A stretch of 46,661 nt of DNA from Clostridium gallinarum (GCF_014836325.1 NZ_JACSQZ010000022.1:1-46661), one strand, 5' to 3'. Shown: positions 30,704 to 39,056, numbered from the stretch's first letter. Program-made: numbers and translations. Notes: generated from the sequence alone by a model not told the origin.

Positions 30704-30740
30704 GCCATGCATAGTAATATGCATGGCTTTTATTTCTTTT
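30704..30740 (+). terminator. Intrinsic terminator after the ferredoxin gene
   Basis: Perfect 10-bp stem GCCATGCATA/TATGCATGGC, loop GTAA, then a T-rich tract to 30740. Confidence 0.95.
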
Positions 30741-30743
30741 TTA

Positions 30744-30790
30744 GGAAATTATAAATGTATTACCCTATGAATTATAGTTTTATAATTTCC
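30744..30790. repeat. Short palindromic repeat, 47 nt (family with 42405-42450)
   Basis: Arms GGAAATTATAAA and TTTATAATTTCC pair perfectly over 12 bp around a 23-nt loop containing TTACCCT, which reads AGGGTAA on the other strand. The element at 42405-42450 has the same arms, the same loop length and AGGGTAA at the same place, in opposite orientation. Confidence 0.65.
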
Positions 30791-30804
30791 TTCCTTCAGT
30801 TTGC

Positions 30805-30877
30805 AAAGATATAAACATTGTATGAGGGCGACTTGGAGCGCATGCGACGGAGCAAGGAATATAATGTTTATATCTTT
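30805..30877 (+). repeat. Conserved-loop hairpin repeat, copy B
   Basis: Arms of 19 nt (30805-30823 with 30859-30877) pair throughout, with one G-T pair, around a 35-nt GC-rich loop. On the minus strand the loop contains CTCCGTCG and AAGTCG, shared with the copies at 43239 and 43339. The 3' arm overlaps the stop codon of the minus-strand exporter gene, and on the plus strand the hairpin is followed by T-runs, so it may also terminate transcription. Confidence 0.75.
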
Positions 30878-31347
30878 TTTATTTTTTCTAATTCACCAAG
30901 TTCTCTTTTTCTTTTAGCAGACATCAATAATCTAGTTAATGTTGAAACAAAAATTATTCCTAAAGCTAATGAACCTGCACTAGATAATGTATTTAATCCT
31001 AACTCAATAGATTCCATAATGTTTCCGTTAATTGCCTCATACATAGTATAATACATTCCTCCACCAGGAACTAGAGGAATTAAAGCACATATTATTAGAG
31101 TTGTAACAGGAGTTTTTAAAATTCTAGCCATTATTTCAGAGTAGATACTAAAAATTACTGATGAAATAAAAAAAGAGGAATTTATATTAAATCCTAATCC
31201 TTCACAATATAAACTTACAAACCAACTTATACCACCACCTAGTGCAGCATAAAACAATTTATTTCCTTTAATATTAAATAAAATTCCGAAGCCCAGAGCT
31301 GAGAATAAAGCAAAAATTGATTGAGTTATCATATTTGTAGTTATCAT
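30868..31347 (-). CDS. Threonine/serine exporter small subunit (ThrE C-terminal half, DUF3815)
   Basis: A 159-aa membrane protein with about five hydrophobic segments, starting MITTNMITQSIFALFSALGFG and containing LIPLVPGGGMYYTMYEAI, a ThrE C-terminal signature. A longer frame begins at 31374, but TTGGAGG is spaced for ATG 31347, which overlaps the upstream stop as TAATG, implying translational coupling. With the next gene it forms the split form of the ThrE exporter. The stop codon lies in an arm of a hairpin repeat. Confidence 0.88.
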   Translation of the reverse strand: MITTNMITQSIFALFSALGFGILFNIKGNKLFYAALGGGISWFVSLYCEGLGFNINSSFFISSVIFSIYSEIMARILKTPVTTLIICALIPLVPGGGMYYTMYEAINGNIMESIELGLNTLSSAGSLALGIIFVSTLTRLLMSAKRKRELGELEKIKKI

Positions 31348-32111
31348 TATAATCCTCCAAAAGTAGATATCCAAAAGCTAAGAACAGCTCCTGTCCCTAT
31401 AGCTATAGATATAGCTACTAAAAATGCTTCAACTGCTCTAGTTGAACCAGCTAAAAGATCACCAGAAATAGTATCTCTTATAGCATTAGTAATAGCAAGA
31501 CCAGGAACTAAAAGCATTATAGAACCTATAATAGTTTTATCTATATCATTTATTAAATTTAACTTTAAGAAGAATATTGCCATTATAGCAGCTATACCTG
31601 CACAAATACTATTTATAAAAAATTGATTTATTTCAAGTTTTGAGAATTTGATGGATAGAGATTTTATAACGAGCCCTATAAAAAATGCTGCAATAGCTTC
31701 TTTAACTTTTCCACCAAAAAGAAAAACAAAACAAAAAGCACCAAGAGCAGAAATAATAATAGCTATCTTATCATTGTATCTTTCCCCATTATTAATTATT
31801 TGAAGTTGTTCTTTTAATTGAGATACAGTTAATCCTCTAGTAACTATATTTCTAGATAAATCGTTAACCTTATCTACTTTATCTAAATCTATTGTCCTAG
31901 TAGAAACTCTTCTAATAAGGGAATGAGTTTTTCCGTTATGACAAATAGACACCATTATTCCCGTAGTTGTTACAAAGCTTTCTGCTTCTTCAACACCATA
32001 AATCTTACAGATTCTCCATATTATTTCCTCTGCTCTATAGGTTTCTCCACCAGATTCTAGCATGATTTTTCCAGCAAATGTAGCTACATGAAGTATTTCA
32101 TTTAAATCCAT
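31347..32111 (-). CDS. Threonine/serine exporter large subunit (ThrE N-terminal half, DUF1212)
   Basis: A 254-aa protein. The N-terminal soluble DUF1212 part includes FAGKIMLESGGETYRAEEIIWRIC and TTTGIMVSI, followed by five hydrophobic segments (for example AIIISALGAFCFVFLFGG, IIGSIMLLVPGLAITNAIRD). In actinobacterial ThrE both halves are fused; here they are separate, as in many Firmicutes. Transport of threonine or serine is a family-based inference. AAGGAG precedes the ATG, with a rather long spacer. Confidence 0.88.
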   Translation of the reverse strand: MDLNEILHVATFAGKIMLESGGETYRAEEIIWRICKIYGVEEAESFVTTTGIMVSICHNGKTHSLIRRVSTRTIDLDKVDKVNDLSRNIVTRGLTVSQLKEQLQIINNGERYNDKIAIIISALGAFCFVFLFGGKVKEAIAAFFIGLVIKSLSIKFSKLEINQFFINSICAGIAAIMAIFFLKLNLINDIDKTIIGSIMLLVPGLAITNAIRDTISGDLLAGSTRAVEAFLVAISIAIGTGAVLSFWISTFGGL

Positions 32112-32319
32112 AATAATATACTCCTTAATAATACATAATTTATTTAGATATTATAACATATTGATTATTATATAGTATATACTGGTTTAAAGTTTTAATT
32201 ATATTAAAGAAAATAAATTTAGAAATTAAATTATTGTAGATTTTAATTGATTATTATTGGAAATATATTTATAATTTATTCAAAGTATATTTTAAAAAAT
32301 TATAATTGGGGTGATAACA

Positions 32320-33555
32320 ATGAATTTTGAACAACTTTCAAAAGAAGATAAAATTATTAATGAATTAATCAACAAAGAATTAAAAAGACAACAAGAAGGA
32401 ATTGAATTAATTGCTTCTGAAAATTTTACATCTAAAGCTGTAATGGAAGCTATGGGGTCCTATCTTACAAATAAGTATGCTGAAGGATATCCAAATAAAA
32501 GATATTATGGTGGATGTTATGTAGTAGATGAAATTGAAGATATAGCAAGAGAAAGAGCAAAGGAACTTTTTGGAGCAGAACATGCTAATGTTCAACCACA
32601 TTCTGGATCACAAGCTAATATGGCTGTTTATTTATCAATACTTGAATATGGAGATACTGTATTAGGTATGGATTTAAGTCATGGTGGACATTTAACTCAT
32701 GGATCACCAGTTAATTTTTCAGGAAAGCTTTATAATTTCATATCTTATGGTGTTAACAAAGAAACTGAAACTATTGATTATGAAGAAGTAAGACAAATTG
32801 CTTTAAAAAATAAGCCTAAATTAATTGTAGCTGGTGCAAGTGCTTATTCTAGAGCAATAGATTTTAAAGCATTTAGAGACATTTGTGATGAAGTAGGCGC
32901 ATACTTTATGGTTGATATGGCTCATATTGCTGGGTTAGTTGCTGCAGGAGTTCATCCATCACCAGTTCCTTATGCTGATTTTGTTACATCAACAACTCAT
33001 AAAACTTTAAGAGGACCTAGAGGTGGATTAATACTTTGCAAAGAAAAATATGCAAAAAATCTTGATAAAACTATATTCCCAGGTATACAAGGAGGACCAT
33101 TAATACATACTATTGCAGCCAAGGCAGTATGTTTTAAAGAAGCATTAGATCCATCATATAAAGAATATATTCAAGATGTAGTAAATAACTGTGAAGTGTT
33201 ATCTAACGAATTAAAAAATTTTGGATTTAAAATAGTTTCAGATGGAACAGATAATCATTTAATTCTTATTGATTTAACTAATAAGGATGTTACAGGAAAA
33301 GATGCTGAAAAATTATTAGATAGTATAGGTGTAACTGTAAATAAAAATACTGTACCTAATGAAACTAAAAGTCCTTTTGTAACATCAGGAATAAGAATAG
33401 GAACTCCAGCTGTTACAACAAGAGGATTTAAAGAGGAAGATATGAAGGAAGTAGCATCAATAATAAATGATACACTTTCTGTAGAAAATCCTGATATAGA
33501 ATCATTAAAAGCTAGAGTAAAAGCATTATGTGATAAACATCCTTTATACAATTAG
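32320..33555 (+). CDS. glyA: Serine hydroxymethyltransferase
   Basis: A 411-aa PLP enzyme interconverting serine and glycine with tetrahydrofolate. Conserved stretches: [53 protein letters not shown], and the PLP lysine K228 in [18 protein letters not shown] at 32311 is in frame, but GGGGTG (32308-32313) is spaced for ATG 32320, giving the standard N-terminus. It is monocistronic, with no riboswitch recognised in its leader, and closed by a terminator. Confidence 0.97.
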   Translation: MNFEQLSKEDKIINELINKELKRQQEGIELIASENFTSKAVMEAMGSYLTNKYAEGYPNKRYYGGCYVVDEIEDIARERAKELFGAEHANVQPHSGSQANMAVYLSILEYGDTVLGMDLSHGGHLTHGSPVNFSGKLYNFISYGVNKETETIDYEEVRQIALKNKPKLIVAGASAYSRAIDFKAFRDICDEVGAYFMVDMAHIAGLVAAGVHPSPVPYADFVTSTTHKTLRGPRGGLILCKEKYAKNLDKTIFPGIQGGPLIHTIAAKAVCFKEALDPSYKEYIQDVVNNCEVLSNELKNFGFKIVSDGTDNHLILIDLTNKDVTGKDAEKLLDSIGVTVNKNTVPNETKSPFVTSGIRIGTPAVTTRGFKEEDMKEVASIINDTLSVENPDIESLKARVKALCDKHPLYN

Positions 33556-33576
33556 TAAAAATACAAGTGGAAAAGT

Positions 33577-33615
33577 AGAACTGTGAATTATATATTATTC
33601 ATAGTTCTAATTTTT
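33577..33615 (+). terminator. Intrinsic terminator after glyA
   Basis: A 12-bp stem AGAACTGTGAAT/ATTCATAGTTCT with one G-T pair, followed by AATTTTT. Confidence 0.85.
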
Positions 33616-33652
33616 ATAACAAAATATAAAGAAAAAAGTAAAAAATACGAAA

Positions 33653-33806
33653 ATAATACAGAAAAGTATTAAGGGGGAAGAGGATTTAGGAAATGATGTA
33701 AAGAAACAAGAACAGATATTAAATGAAATTAGGGAAGCCTTGCAGAGCAAAGAATTCTTTAGAAGAACTTGTTGAATTATCAAATAGAATGAATGCATAT
33801 TCTTAA
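33653..33806 (+). pseudogene. Small frameshifted coding remnant
   Basis: One frame reads GEEDLGNDVKKQEQILNE and on through EIREALQSKEF to a TGA at 33773-33775; a different frame takes over in the same place with SLEELVELSNRMNAYS and stops at TAA near 33806. Joined, they would give a short charged helical protein. There is no start codon with a ribosome binding site. The EIREAL...SLEELVELS pattern is faintly like Spo0E-type small phosphatases, but this is weak. The rest of the 320-bp gap between glyA and xthA holds the glyA terminator and AT-rich sequence. Confidence 0.35.
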
Positions 33807-33875
33807 AATTATATTAAATTTTTCAATATATGCTATAATAAGATTATATTTATAAATAGCAAAGGAGAATTTAAA

Positions 33876-34631
33876 ATGAAGTTAATATCATGGAATGTGA
33901 ATGGAATAAGAGCTTGCGTAACAAAAGGATTCTTAGACTTTTTTAAAGAAGTAGATGCAGATATTTTTTGTATTCAAGAAAGTAAGTTGCAGCAAGGACA
34001 AATAGATTTAGAATTAGAAGGATATCATCAATATTGGAATTATGCAGAGAAGAAAGGTTATTCAGGAACAGCAATATTTACTAAAAAGGAACCACTAAAT
34101 GTTTTTTATGGTATTGGAATTGAAGAACATGATAAAGAAGGAAGAGTTATAACCTTAGAGTTTGATGATTTTTATATGGTTACAGTATATACACCTAATT
34201 CTAAAACTGAATTAGCGAGATTAGATTATAGAATGGTTTGGGAAGATGCTTTTAAAGAATATTTATTAAATCTTAATTTAAAGAAACCAGTAATTGTGTG
34301 TGGCGATTTAAATGTAGCTCATAAAGAAATTGACTTGAAAAATCCTAAAACAAACTTAAGGAATGCAGGATTTACAATAGAGGAAAGAAGTAAATTTACT
34401 GAATTATTAAACTCAGGATTTACGGATACTTTTAGATATTTTTATCCGGATGTTACAGGAGTGTATTCTTGGTGGTCGTATAGATTTAAAGCTAGAGAAA
34501 AAAATGCTGGATGGAGAATCGATTATTTCTTAGTGTCTAATTCTTTAAATAACAAGTTAGTTGATGCAAAAATACATACAGAGGTATTAGGATCAGATCA
34601 TTGCCCAGTAGAAGTAACAATTAACATATAG
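33876..34631 (+). CDS. xthA: Exodeoxyribonuclease III (AP endonuclease)
   Basis: A 251-aa Mg-dependent base-excision repair nuclease of the endonuclease/exonuclease/phosphatase fold. Active-site segments: ISWNVNGIRA, FCIQESKLQ (metal Glu), VTVYTPNS, CGDLNVAHKEID, and the C-terminal GSDHCPVEV. The ATG follows AAAGGAG. Length and motifs match the ExoA group. Coding remnants begin immediately after its stop. Confidence 0.96.
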   Translation: MKLISWNVNGIRACVTKGFLDFFKEVDADIFCIQESKLQQGQIDLELEGYHQYWNYAEKKGYSGTAIFTKKEPLNVFYGIGIEEHDKEGRVITLEFDDFYMVTVYTPNSKTELARLDYRMVWEDAFKEYLLNLNLKKPVIVCGDLNVAHKEIDLKNPKTNLRNAGFTIEERSKFTELLNSGFTDTFRYFYPDVTGVYSWWSYRFKAREKNAGWRIDYFLVSNSLNNKLVDAKIHTEVLGSDHCPVEVTINI

Positions 34632-34915
34632 TAGAGGATGAAAATCAAGAGTTAAGTATAGAATATATAATTAAGAATGTAGAATTAATGGTGTTTTGCA
34701 TAGCAAAATTTAAATTTAATTGGTGAAAAGCACCTTTTATTTAAAAATCCTACGGATTTTTTCCTTAATTCTACATTCTAAATTTTTAATTTTTCATTAT
34801 AAAAACACCATCATTTTTAGATTTAAAGGAAGAATTATATAAAACAATTAGAATAATACCTAATGAATATATGGAAGGATTTTTTATAGCTAAATTAATA
34901 AAGTTAGAAGAATAA
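34631..34915 (+). pseudogene. Remnant of an RsmB/RsmF-type rRNA cytosine methyltransferase, interrupted by a repeat
   Basis: The 3' part (34802-34915) reads SFLDLKEELYKTIRII, then PNEYMEGFFIAKLIKLEE and a stop; the R-x-x-P-x-E...GFFIAKL ending is the usual C-terminus of RsmB/NOL1-NOP2 methyltransferases. The 5' part (34631-34672) reads VEDENQELSIEYII, like the EENEE segment that follows the catalytic YSTC motif. The MITE-like repeat lies between them. No start and no SAM-binding domain are present. The family call is by eye from short fragments. Confidence 0.4.
34665..34800. repeat. MITE-like palindromic repeat, copy 2
   Basis: Ends AATTAAGAATGTAGAATTAA (34669-34688) and TTAATTCTACATTCTAAATT (34765-34784) are inverted with 19 of 20 matches; an outer stretch to 34800 matches the left end of the copy at 39057. 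Inside are TTTTGC/GCAAAA and AAAAATCC-TAC-GGATTTTT hairpins. It sits between two pieces of a coding remnant. Confidence 0.65.
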
Positions 34916-34972
34916 TAAAAATGTGCCTTGGAAACTATAATAATAAATTCAGTTATAGTGTTGGAGGTATAA

Positions 34973-35695
34973 ATGAAAAAGTTAAAATTCATTATAAATA
35001 TTATTTTAATATTTATTTTAATTAATTCTAGTAATATCATAGTAAAAGCTTTAAAAGAAGAAAAGCATAATAATTTTACTATTTGTATCGATGCTGGTCA
35101 TCAAAAAAAAGGCGACAATAACTTAGAATCTGTTTCTCCAGGGGCAAGTAAGAAAAAAGCAAGGGTATCACAAGGAACATCAGGAATTTGTACCCAAAAA
35201 GCTGAATATGTTGTTAATTTAGAAGCATCTATTTTATTAAAAGAAATTTTACTTAATAAAGGGTACAATGTAGTTATGACTAGAGAAAGTCATGATGTCA
35301 ATATAAGTAATGCTGAAAGAGCAGAAATTGCAAATAAATCAAAGGCAGATATGACTATTAGAATACATTGTGATAGTGTGAAGGATAGTAGTAAAACAGG
35401 TGCTACAATCTTAATTCCTTGTAGCAAAGATGGTAATACAAAAAATATATATGAGGAAAGCAATAAATTTGCTAATATATTAAAAGATAATTTGACAGAA
35501 GAAGGAATAAAGGTTAATGGAGTGTTTGAAAGAAATGATATTACTGGATTTAATTGGTCAGATGTTCCAGTAGTTATATTAGAAATGGGATTTATGAGTA
35601 ATTATAATGAAGATAAAATGCTTTGTGATGAAAATTATCAAAAGAAACTTATGAATATAGTAGGAGAATCAATAGATAAATATAAAGAAAATTAG
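34973..35695 (+). CDS. N-acetylmuramoyl-L-alanine amidase (Amidase_3), secreted
   Basis: A 240-aa zinc amidase that cleaves the glycan-peptide bond in peptidoglycan. A signal peptide or N-terminal anchor (about 5-23) precedes TICIDAGHQ (first zinc His), the EYVVNLEAS zinc Glu, TIRIHCDS (second zinc His) and the catalytic Glu in VVILEMGFMSN. There is no separate cell-wall-binding domain. TTGGAGG precedes the ATG. It could act in growth, separation or sporulation; no context decides this. Confidence 0.93.
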   Translation: MKKLKFIINIILIFILINSSNIIVKALKEEKHNNFTICIDAGHQKKGDNNLESVSPGASKKKARVSQGTSGICTQKAEYVVNLEASILLKEILLNKGYNVVMTRESHDVNISNAERAEIANKSKADMTIRIHCDSVKDSSKTGATILIPCSKDGNTKNIYEESNKFANILKDNLTEEGIKVNGVFERNDITGFNWSDVPVVILEMGFMSNYNEDKMLCDENYQKKLMNIVGESIDKYKEN

Positions 35696-35784
35696 AATTA
35701 AGAATATATAAAGATTGATAAAAAAGCTCCTTATGGAGCTTTTTAAATTTATTTTAGTAATGTGGAGTCTTCATTTTTAATTAT
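35694..35784. repeat. MITE-like repeat, copy 4, containing a terminator
   Basis: The left end AGAATTAAGAATATATAAAG and the right end CTTCATTTTTAATTA match the family ends. The internal hairpin AAAAAGCTCC-TTAT-GGAGCTTTTT (35721-35744) is a 10-bp bidirectional terminator between the amidase and the minus-strand regulator. The right end overlaps the regulator's stop codon. Confidence 0.6.
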
Positions 35785-36302
35785 TTACATACTTTTACAG
35801 ACATAGTTTTAAATATAGCATATAATTCAGTACCTTTTTCAATAGATAAATCTGTTAAAGATTTTGTTGTTATTAAAGAAGTTATAGGAATTCCAATATT
35901 TAATATAACTTTTGATCTATTACCTTCTATAATAATATCTGAAACAGTGCCTTTATGGATATTTCTTGCACTGCTAACAAATAAATCTTTACTTAAAATA
36001 ATATCTTCTGGACGAATAGAAATTTTAACTTTTCCTTCAAGATTAGTGTTTACTTGTATTTTTACTGAGTTAATTTCTGCGAAAGTTTCACCATTTTCAA
36101 AAATTAAATTAGCTTCATAGCTATTTTCGTAACCTTTAGCCTTTAAAAGATAAATATCGAATTGACTTTGAGCTATTCTAATATGCTTGCCCATACGATG
36201 AGCATCTAAATCTCCACGTTTTATCATTTCGTAAACTGTACTTTTAGTTATCTTTAGTTTTTGTGCAATTTCATCTGGAGTATATAAAATATCTTCACTC
36301 AT
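35781..36302 (-). CDS. HTH-Mop molybdate-responsive regulator (ModE-like analogue)
   Basis: A 173-aa protein in two parts. Residues about 4-55 are an excisionase/MerR-type helix-turn-helix (LYTPDEIAQKLKITKSTVYE, then MIKRGDLDAHRMGKHIRI). The C-terminal 70 residues form a Mop/TOBE domain (SARNIHKGTVSDIIIEG, SLTDLSIEKGTELYAIFK) of the kind that binds molybdate or tungstate. It thus differs from E. coli ModE in its DNA-binding domain. It is divergent from modABC and presumably represses them when molybdate is sufficient. GTG 36311 is in frame, but AGGTG is spaced for ATG 36302. Confidence 0.88.
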   Translation of the reverse strand: MSEDILYTPDEIAQKLKITKSTVYEMIKRGDLDAHRMGKHIRIAQSQFDIYLLKAKGYENSYEANLIFENGETFAEINSVKIQVNTNLEGKVKISIRPEDIILSKDLFVSSARNIHKGTVSDIIIEGNRSKVILNIGIPITSLITTKSLTDLSIEKGTELYAIFKTMSVKVCK

Positions 36303-36397
36303 TTTATTCACCTTTTCATAAATTATTATAAAAATAATTTAACATAATATTTTAAATATAACAAATAAAAATTTTTGTTTTAAAAATTCTATATCAA

Positions 36398-36470
36398 TTG
36401 ACAATGGATAATCTTTACATTATAATTTAATTTATCAAGTTTAGTTCTGTTTTGTTCTGTTTTGTTTAGT
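36398..36470 (+). promoter_or_regulatory. modABC promoter with tandem 10-bp repeat (candidate operator)
   Basis: Consensus TTGACA (36398-36403), 17-bp spacer, consensus TATAAT (36421-36426). Just past the expected start point, TTCTGTTTTG occurs twice in tandem (36445-36454, 36455-36464), preceded by TTTAG and followed by TTTAGTTT. The one-helical-turn period and location suit an operator for the divergent HTH-Mop regulator. Confidence 0.6.
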
Positions 36471-36500
36471 TTAAATAAAAATATTAAAGGGGAGTATGAT

Positions 36501-37301
36501 ATGAAAAAGAAATATAGTCTAATTTTATTTATAAGTTTATTAGTATTTATTTTAAGTGGATGTACTAATAATAAGAGTTCAAAAAATGAAGGGAATAATG
36601 AAGTAGAAGAGGTAACTATTACTCTTGCTGCAGCTGCAAGTTTAAAAAATTGTATAGATGATAAATTAATTTCAATGTTTAATGAAAAGTATCCTAATAT
36701 TAAAATTCAGACGACTTATGATAGTTCTGGAAAATTGCAAAGCCAAATTGAAGAAGGAGCAGAAGTTGATGTGTTTATGTCTGCTGCTTTAAAACAAATG
36801 AATGATTTAAATGAAAAAGGGTTAATTGAAGATGGATCAATTGTCGAACTTCTTGAGAATAAGATTGTATTAATTGTTCCAAAAGAGAGTAATAAAGAAA
36901 TAAAAACTTTTGAAGATATAATAAAATCTGATAAAATAGCTATAGGAGATCCAGCAAGTGTGCCAGCTGGACAATATGCAAAAGAATTATTTGAAAATCT
37001 TAAAATATGGGATAAAGTATCAGAAAAATTAAGTTTAGGTACTAATGTAACTGAAGTTTTAAACTGGGTAGCTGAAGCTAGTGCAGATGCTGGAGTTGTA
37101 TATTCAACAGATGCTTCTTCAAATGAAAAAGTTAAAGTAGTAGCTGAAGCAGAAGAAGGAAGTGTTTCTAAAGTTATATATCCTGTTGGAGTAATAAAAA
37201 ATAGTGCAAATAAAGAAGCTGCACAAACTTTTATAGACTTCTTAAAATCTGATGAAGCAATTAAAGTTTTTGAGACTTATGGATTTTCAAAAAATAAATA
37301 G
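36501..37301 (+). CDS. modA: Molybdate ABC transporter substrate-binding lipoprotein ModA
   Basis: A 266-aa lipoprotein that captures molybdate (or tungstate) outside the membrane. The signal peptide ends in the lipobox LSGC. ITLAAAASLKNCID, TTYDSSGKLQSQIEEGAEVDVF, and the C-terminal YPVGVIKNS are ModA signatures. A longer TTG frame overlaps the tandem repeat; AAAGGGGAG is spaced for ATG 36501. It is the first gene of modABC. Confidence 0.95.
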   Translation: MKKKYSLILFISLLVFILSGCTNNKSSKNEGNNEVEEVTITLAAAASLKNCIDDKLISMFNEKYPNIKIQTTYDSSGKLQSQIEEGAEVDVFMSAALKQMNDLNEKGLIEDGSIVELLENKIVLIVPKESNKEIKTFEDIIKSDKIAIGDPASVPAGQYAKELFENLKIWDKVSEKLSLGTNVTEVLNWVAEASADAGVVYSTDASSNEKVKVVAEAEEGSVSKVIYPVGVIKNSANKEAAQTFIDFLKSDEAIKVFETYGFSKNK

Positions 37302-37310
37302 GAGAAAATA

Positions 37311-37982
37311 ATGGATATATCACCAGTAATAATTTCTTTAAAAACAGCAGCGTTTTCTATGGTAATAACATTTATATTAGGAGTTTTTATAGCAAAATTT
37401 ATAGTAAATATGAAAAATGAAAAAATAAAAATGATTTTAGATGGAATATTTACATTACCGTTAGTTTTACCACCAACGGTAATGGGTTTTTTCTTATTAA
37501 TGATATTTGGAGTTAATAGGCCTATAGGTAAGTTTTTATTAAATTTTTTAGGTGTTAAAATAGTTTTTTCTTGGTGGGCTACAGTTATAGCATCAGTAGT
37601 AATATCATTTCCACTTATGTATCGTTCTGCTAGAGGAGCCTTTGAGCAGGTAGATGAAAATTTAATTGCAGCTGCTAGAACATTAGGTATGTCTGAAAAA
37701 AGAATTTTCTTTCGTGTTATTATTCCAATGGCTCTGCCTGGGATAGCGTCAGGAGGAATATTAGCTTTTGCAAGAGGCCTTGGAGAGTTTGGAGCTACAG
37801 CAATGATTGCGGGAAACATAGCAAATAAAACTAGAACATTACCTTTAGCAATTTATGCAGAAGTTGCGGCAGGTAATATGAATTCGGCTTTACATTATGT
37901 ATTAATAGTAACTATAATATCCTTTATAATTGTAATTTTAACAAATTATTTTACTATAAAAGAGAGAAAGTATTTAAAGTAG
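37311..37982 (+). CDS. modB: Molybdate ABC transporter permease ModB
   Basis: A 223-aa inner-membrane permease with about five helices. LPLVLPPTVMGFFLL is the ModB signature, and the EAA loop AARTLGMSEKRIFFRVIIPMALPG docks the ATPase (written here across the cytoplasmic loop at about 124-147). It starts 9 bp after modA with AGGAG upstream. Confidence 0.95.
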   Translation: MDISPVIISLKTAAFSMVITFILGVFIAKFIVNMKNEKIKMILDGIFTLPLVLPPTVMGFFLLMIFGVNRPIGKFLLNFLGVKIVFSWWATVIASVVISFPLMYRSARGAFEQVDENLIAAARTLGMSEKRIFFRVIIPMALPGIASGGILAFARGLGEFGATAMIAGNIANKTRTLPLAIYAEVAAGNMNSALHYVLIVTIISFIIVILTNYFTIKERKYLK

Positions 37983-37993
37983 GGAAGATTTAA

Positions 37994-39052
37994 ATGAGTT
38001 TATTTGTAGATATAAGAAAAAAGTTAAAGGGATTTTATCTTGATGTTTCTTTTGAGGCAAATGGTGATTATCTTGGTGTTTTAGGAGCTTCAGGAAGTGG
38101 GAAGAGTATGACTCTTAAATGTATTGCTGGAATAGAAACCCCAGATGAAGGTACTATAGTTTTAAATGGAAAAGTTCTTTTTGATTCTAAAAATAAAATT
38201 AATTTAAAACCTCAAGAAAGAAATATAGGATATTTATTTCAAAATTATGCTTTATTTCCTAATATGACTGTAGAAGAAAACATAGGAATAGGGTTAGATT
38301 TACCTAAAGATGAAAAGAAGAAAAAGATAGATAAAATGATAAATGTCTTTCATCTGCAAGGTCTTGAAAAAAAATATCCAAGACAGCTTTCAGGAGGTCA
38401 ACAGCAGAGAGTTGCATTAGCAAGATGTATAATATATGAACCAGATGTTTTAATGCTTGATGAACCATTTTCTGCACTAGATACATATTTGAAAGAAAAA
38501 CTTCAAACAGAAGTTTTAGAGCTTTTAAAATTATATAAGGGTGAGGTTCTAATGGTTACCCATAGTAGAGAAGAAGTATATAGATTTTGTAAAGATATGG
38601 TGGTTATAGAAAAAGGAAAATCTATATTAATAGGTAATACTAAAGAAACTTTTGAAAAACCTAAATTAAAAGAAGTTGCAATATTAACAGGTTGTAAAAA
38701 TATTTCAAAATGTAATATTATATCAAATAAGAAAATCTATCTAACAGATTTTGATATTATCTTGGAATTAGAAAAAGAAATAGATGAAGATATTAATTAT
38801 ATAGGTATTAACTCAAATAATTTTAAAATTGCTGAAAATAAAGAAGATAAAAATACTATAGAATTTCAAATAAATAAAATAGTAGAAGATTTATTTGAGT
38901 ATAATATAATATTACAAAACAAAAATTTAAAAACACAAGGGCAGAATAAAACTATCTTATATACTGTTAGAAAAGAAGAATGGGATAAAAGAGAGACTAA
39001 TGAAAACTTATATTTAAAAATATCAGAAGATAAATTATTGTTTTTAAAATAG
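37994..39052 (+). CDS. modC: Molybdate ABC transporter ATP-binding protein ModC
   Basis: A 352-aa ATPase. Walker A GASGSGKS (31-38), Q-loop YLFQNYALFP, signature LSGGQQQRVALARC and Walker B VLMLDEPFSALD are intact. The C-terminal part (about 230-352) corresponds to the regulatory Mop/TOBE region but is diverged and I cannot see the usual SARN motif; sensing may have shifted to the HTH-Mop regulator. It starts 11 bp after modB. Confidence 0.93.
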   Translation: MSLFVDIRKKLKGFYLDVSFEANGDYLGVLGASGSGKSMTLKCIAGIETPDEGTIVLNGKVLFDSKNKINLKPQERNIGYLFQNYALFPNMTVEENIGIGLDLPKDEKKKKIDKMINVFHLQGLEKKYPRQLSGGQQQRVALARCIIYEPDVLMLDEPFSALDTYLKEKLQTEVLELLKLYKGEVLMVTHSREEVYRFCKDMVVIEKGKSILIGNTKETFEKPKLKEVAILTGCKNISKCNIISNKKIYLTDFDIILELEKEIDEDINYIGINSNNFKIAENKEDKNTIEFQINKIVEDLFEYNIILQNKNLKTQGQNKTILYTVRKEEWDKRETNENLYLKISEDKLLFLK

Positions 39053-39056
39053 GTTT

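Noticed and set aside
30818..31051. Plus-strand open frame of 77 codons
   Set aside because: It runs antisense through the ThrE small-subunit gene and the hairpin repeat, with no ribosome binding site or recognisable product.
32112..32319. Possible riboswitch leader before glyA
   Set aside because: The region is plain AT-rich sequence without conserved purine, glycine or SAM riboswitch cores or a terminator.
33607..33798. Minus-strand 63-codon frame between glyA and xthA
   Set aside because: No start signal; it lies opposite a broken plus-strand frame and has low-complexity composition.
37277..37819. Minus-strand open frame of 180 codons
   Set aside because: It is entirely antisense to modB, whose family assignment is firm; no independent support.
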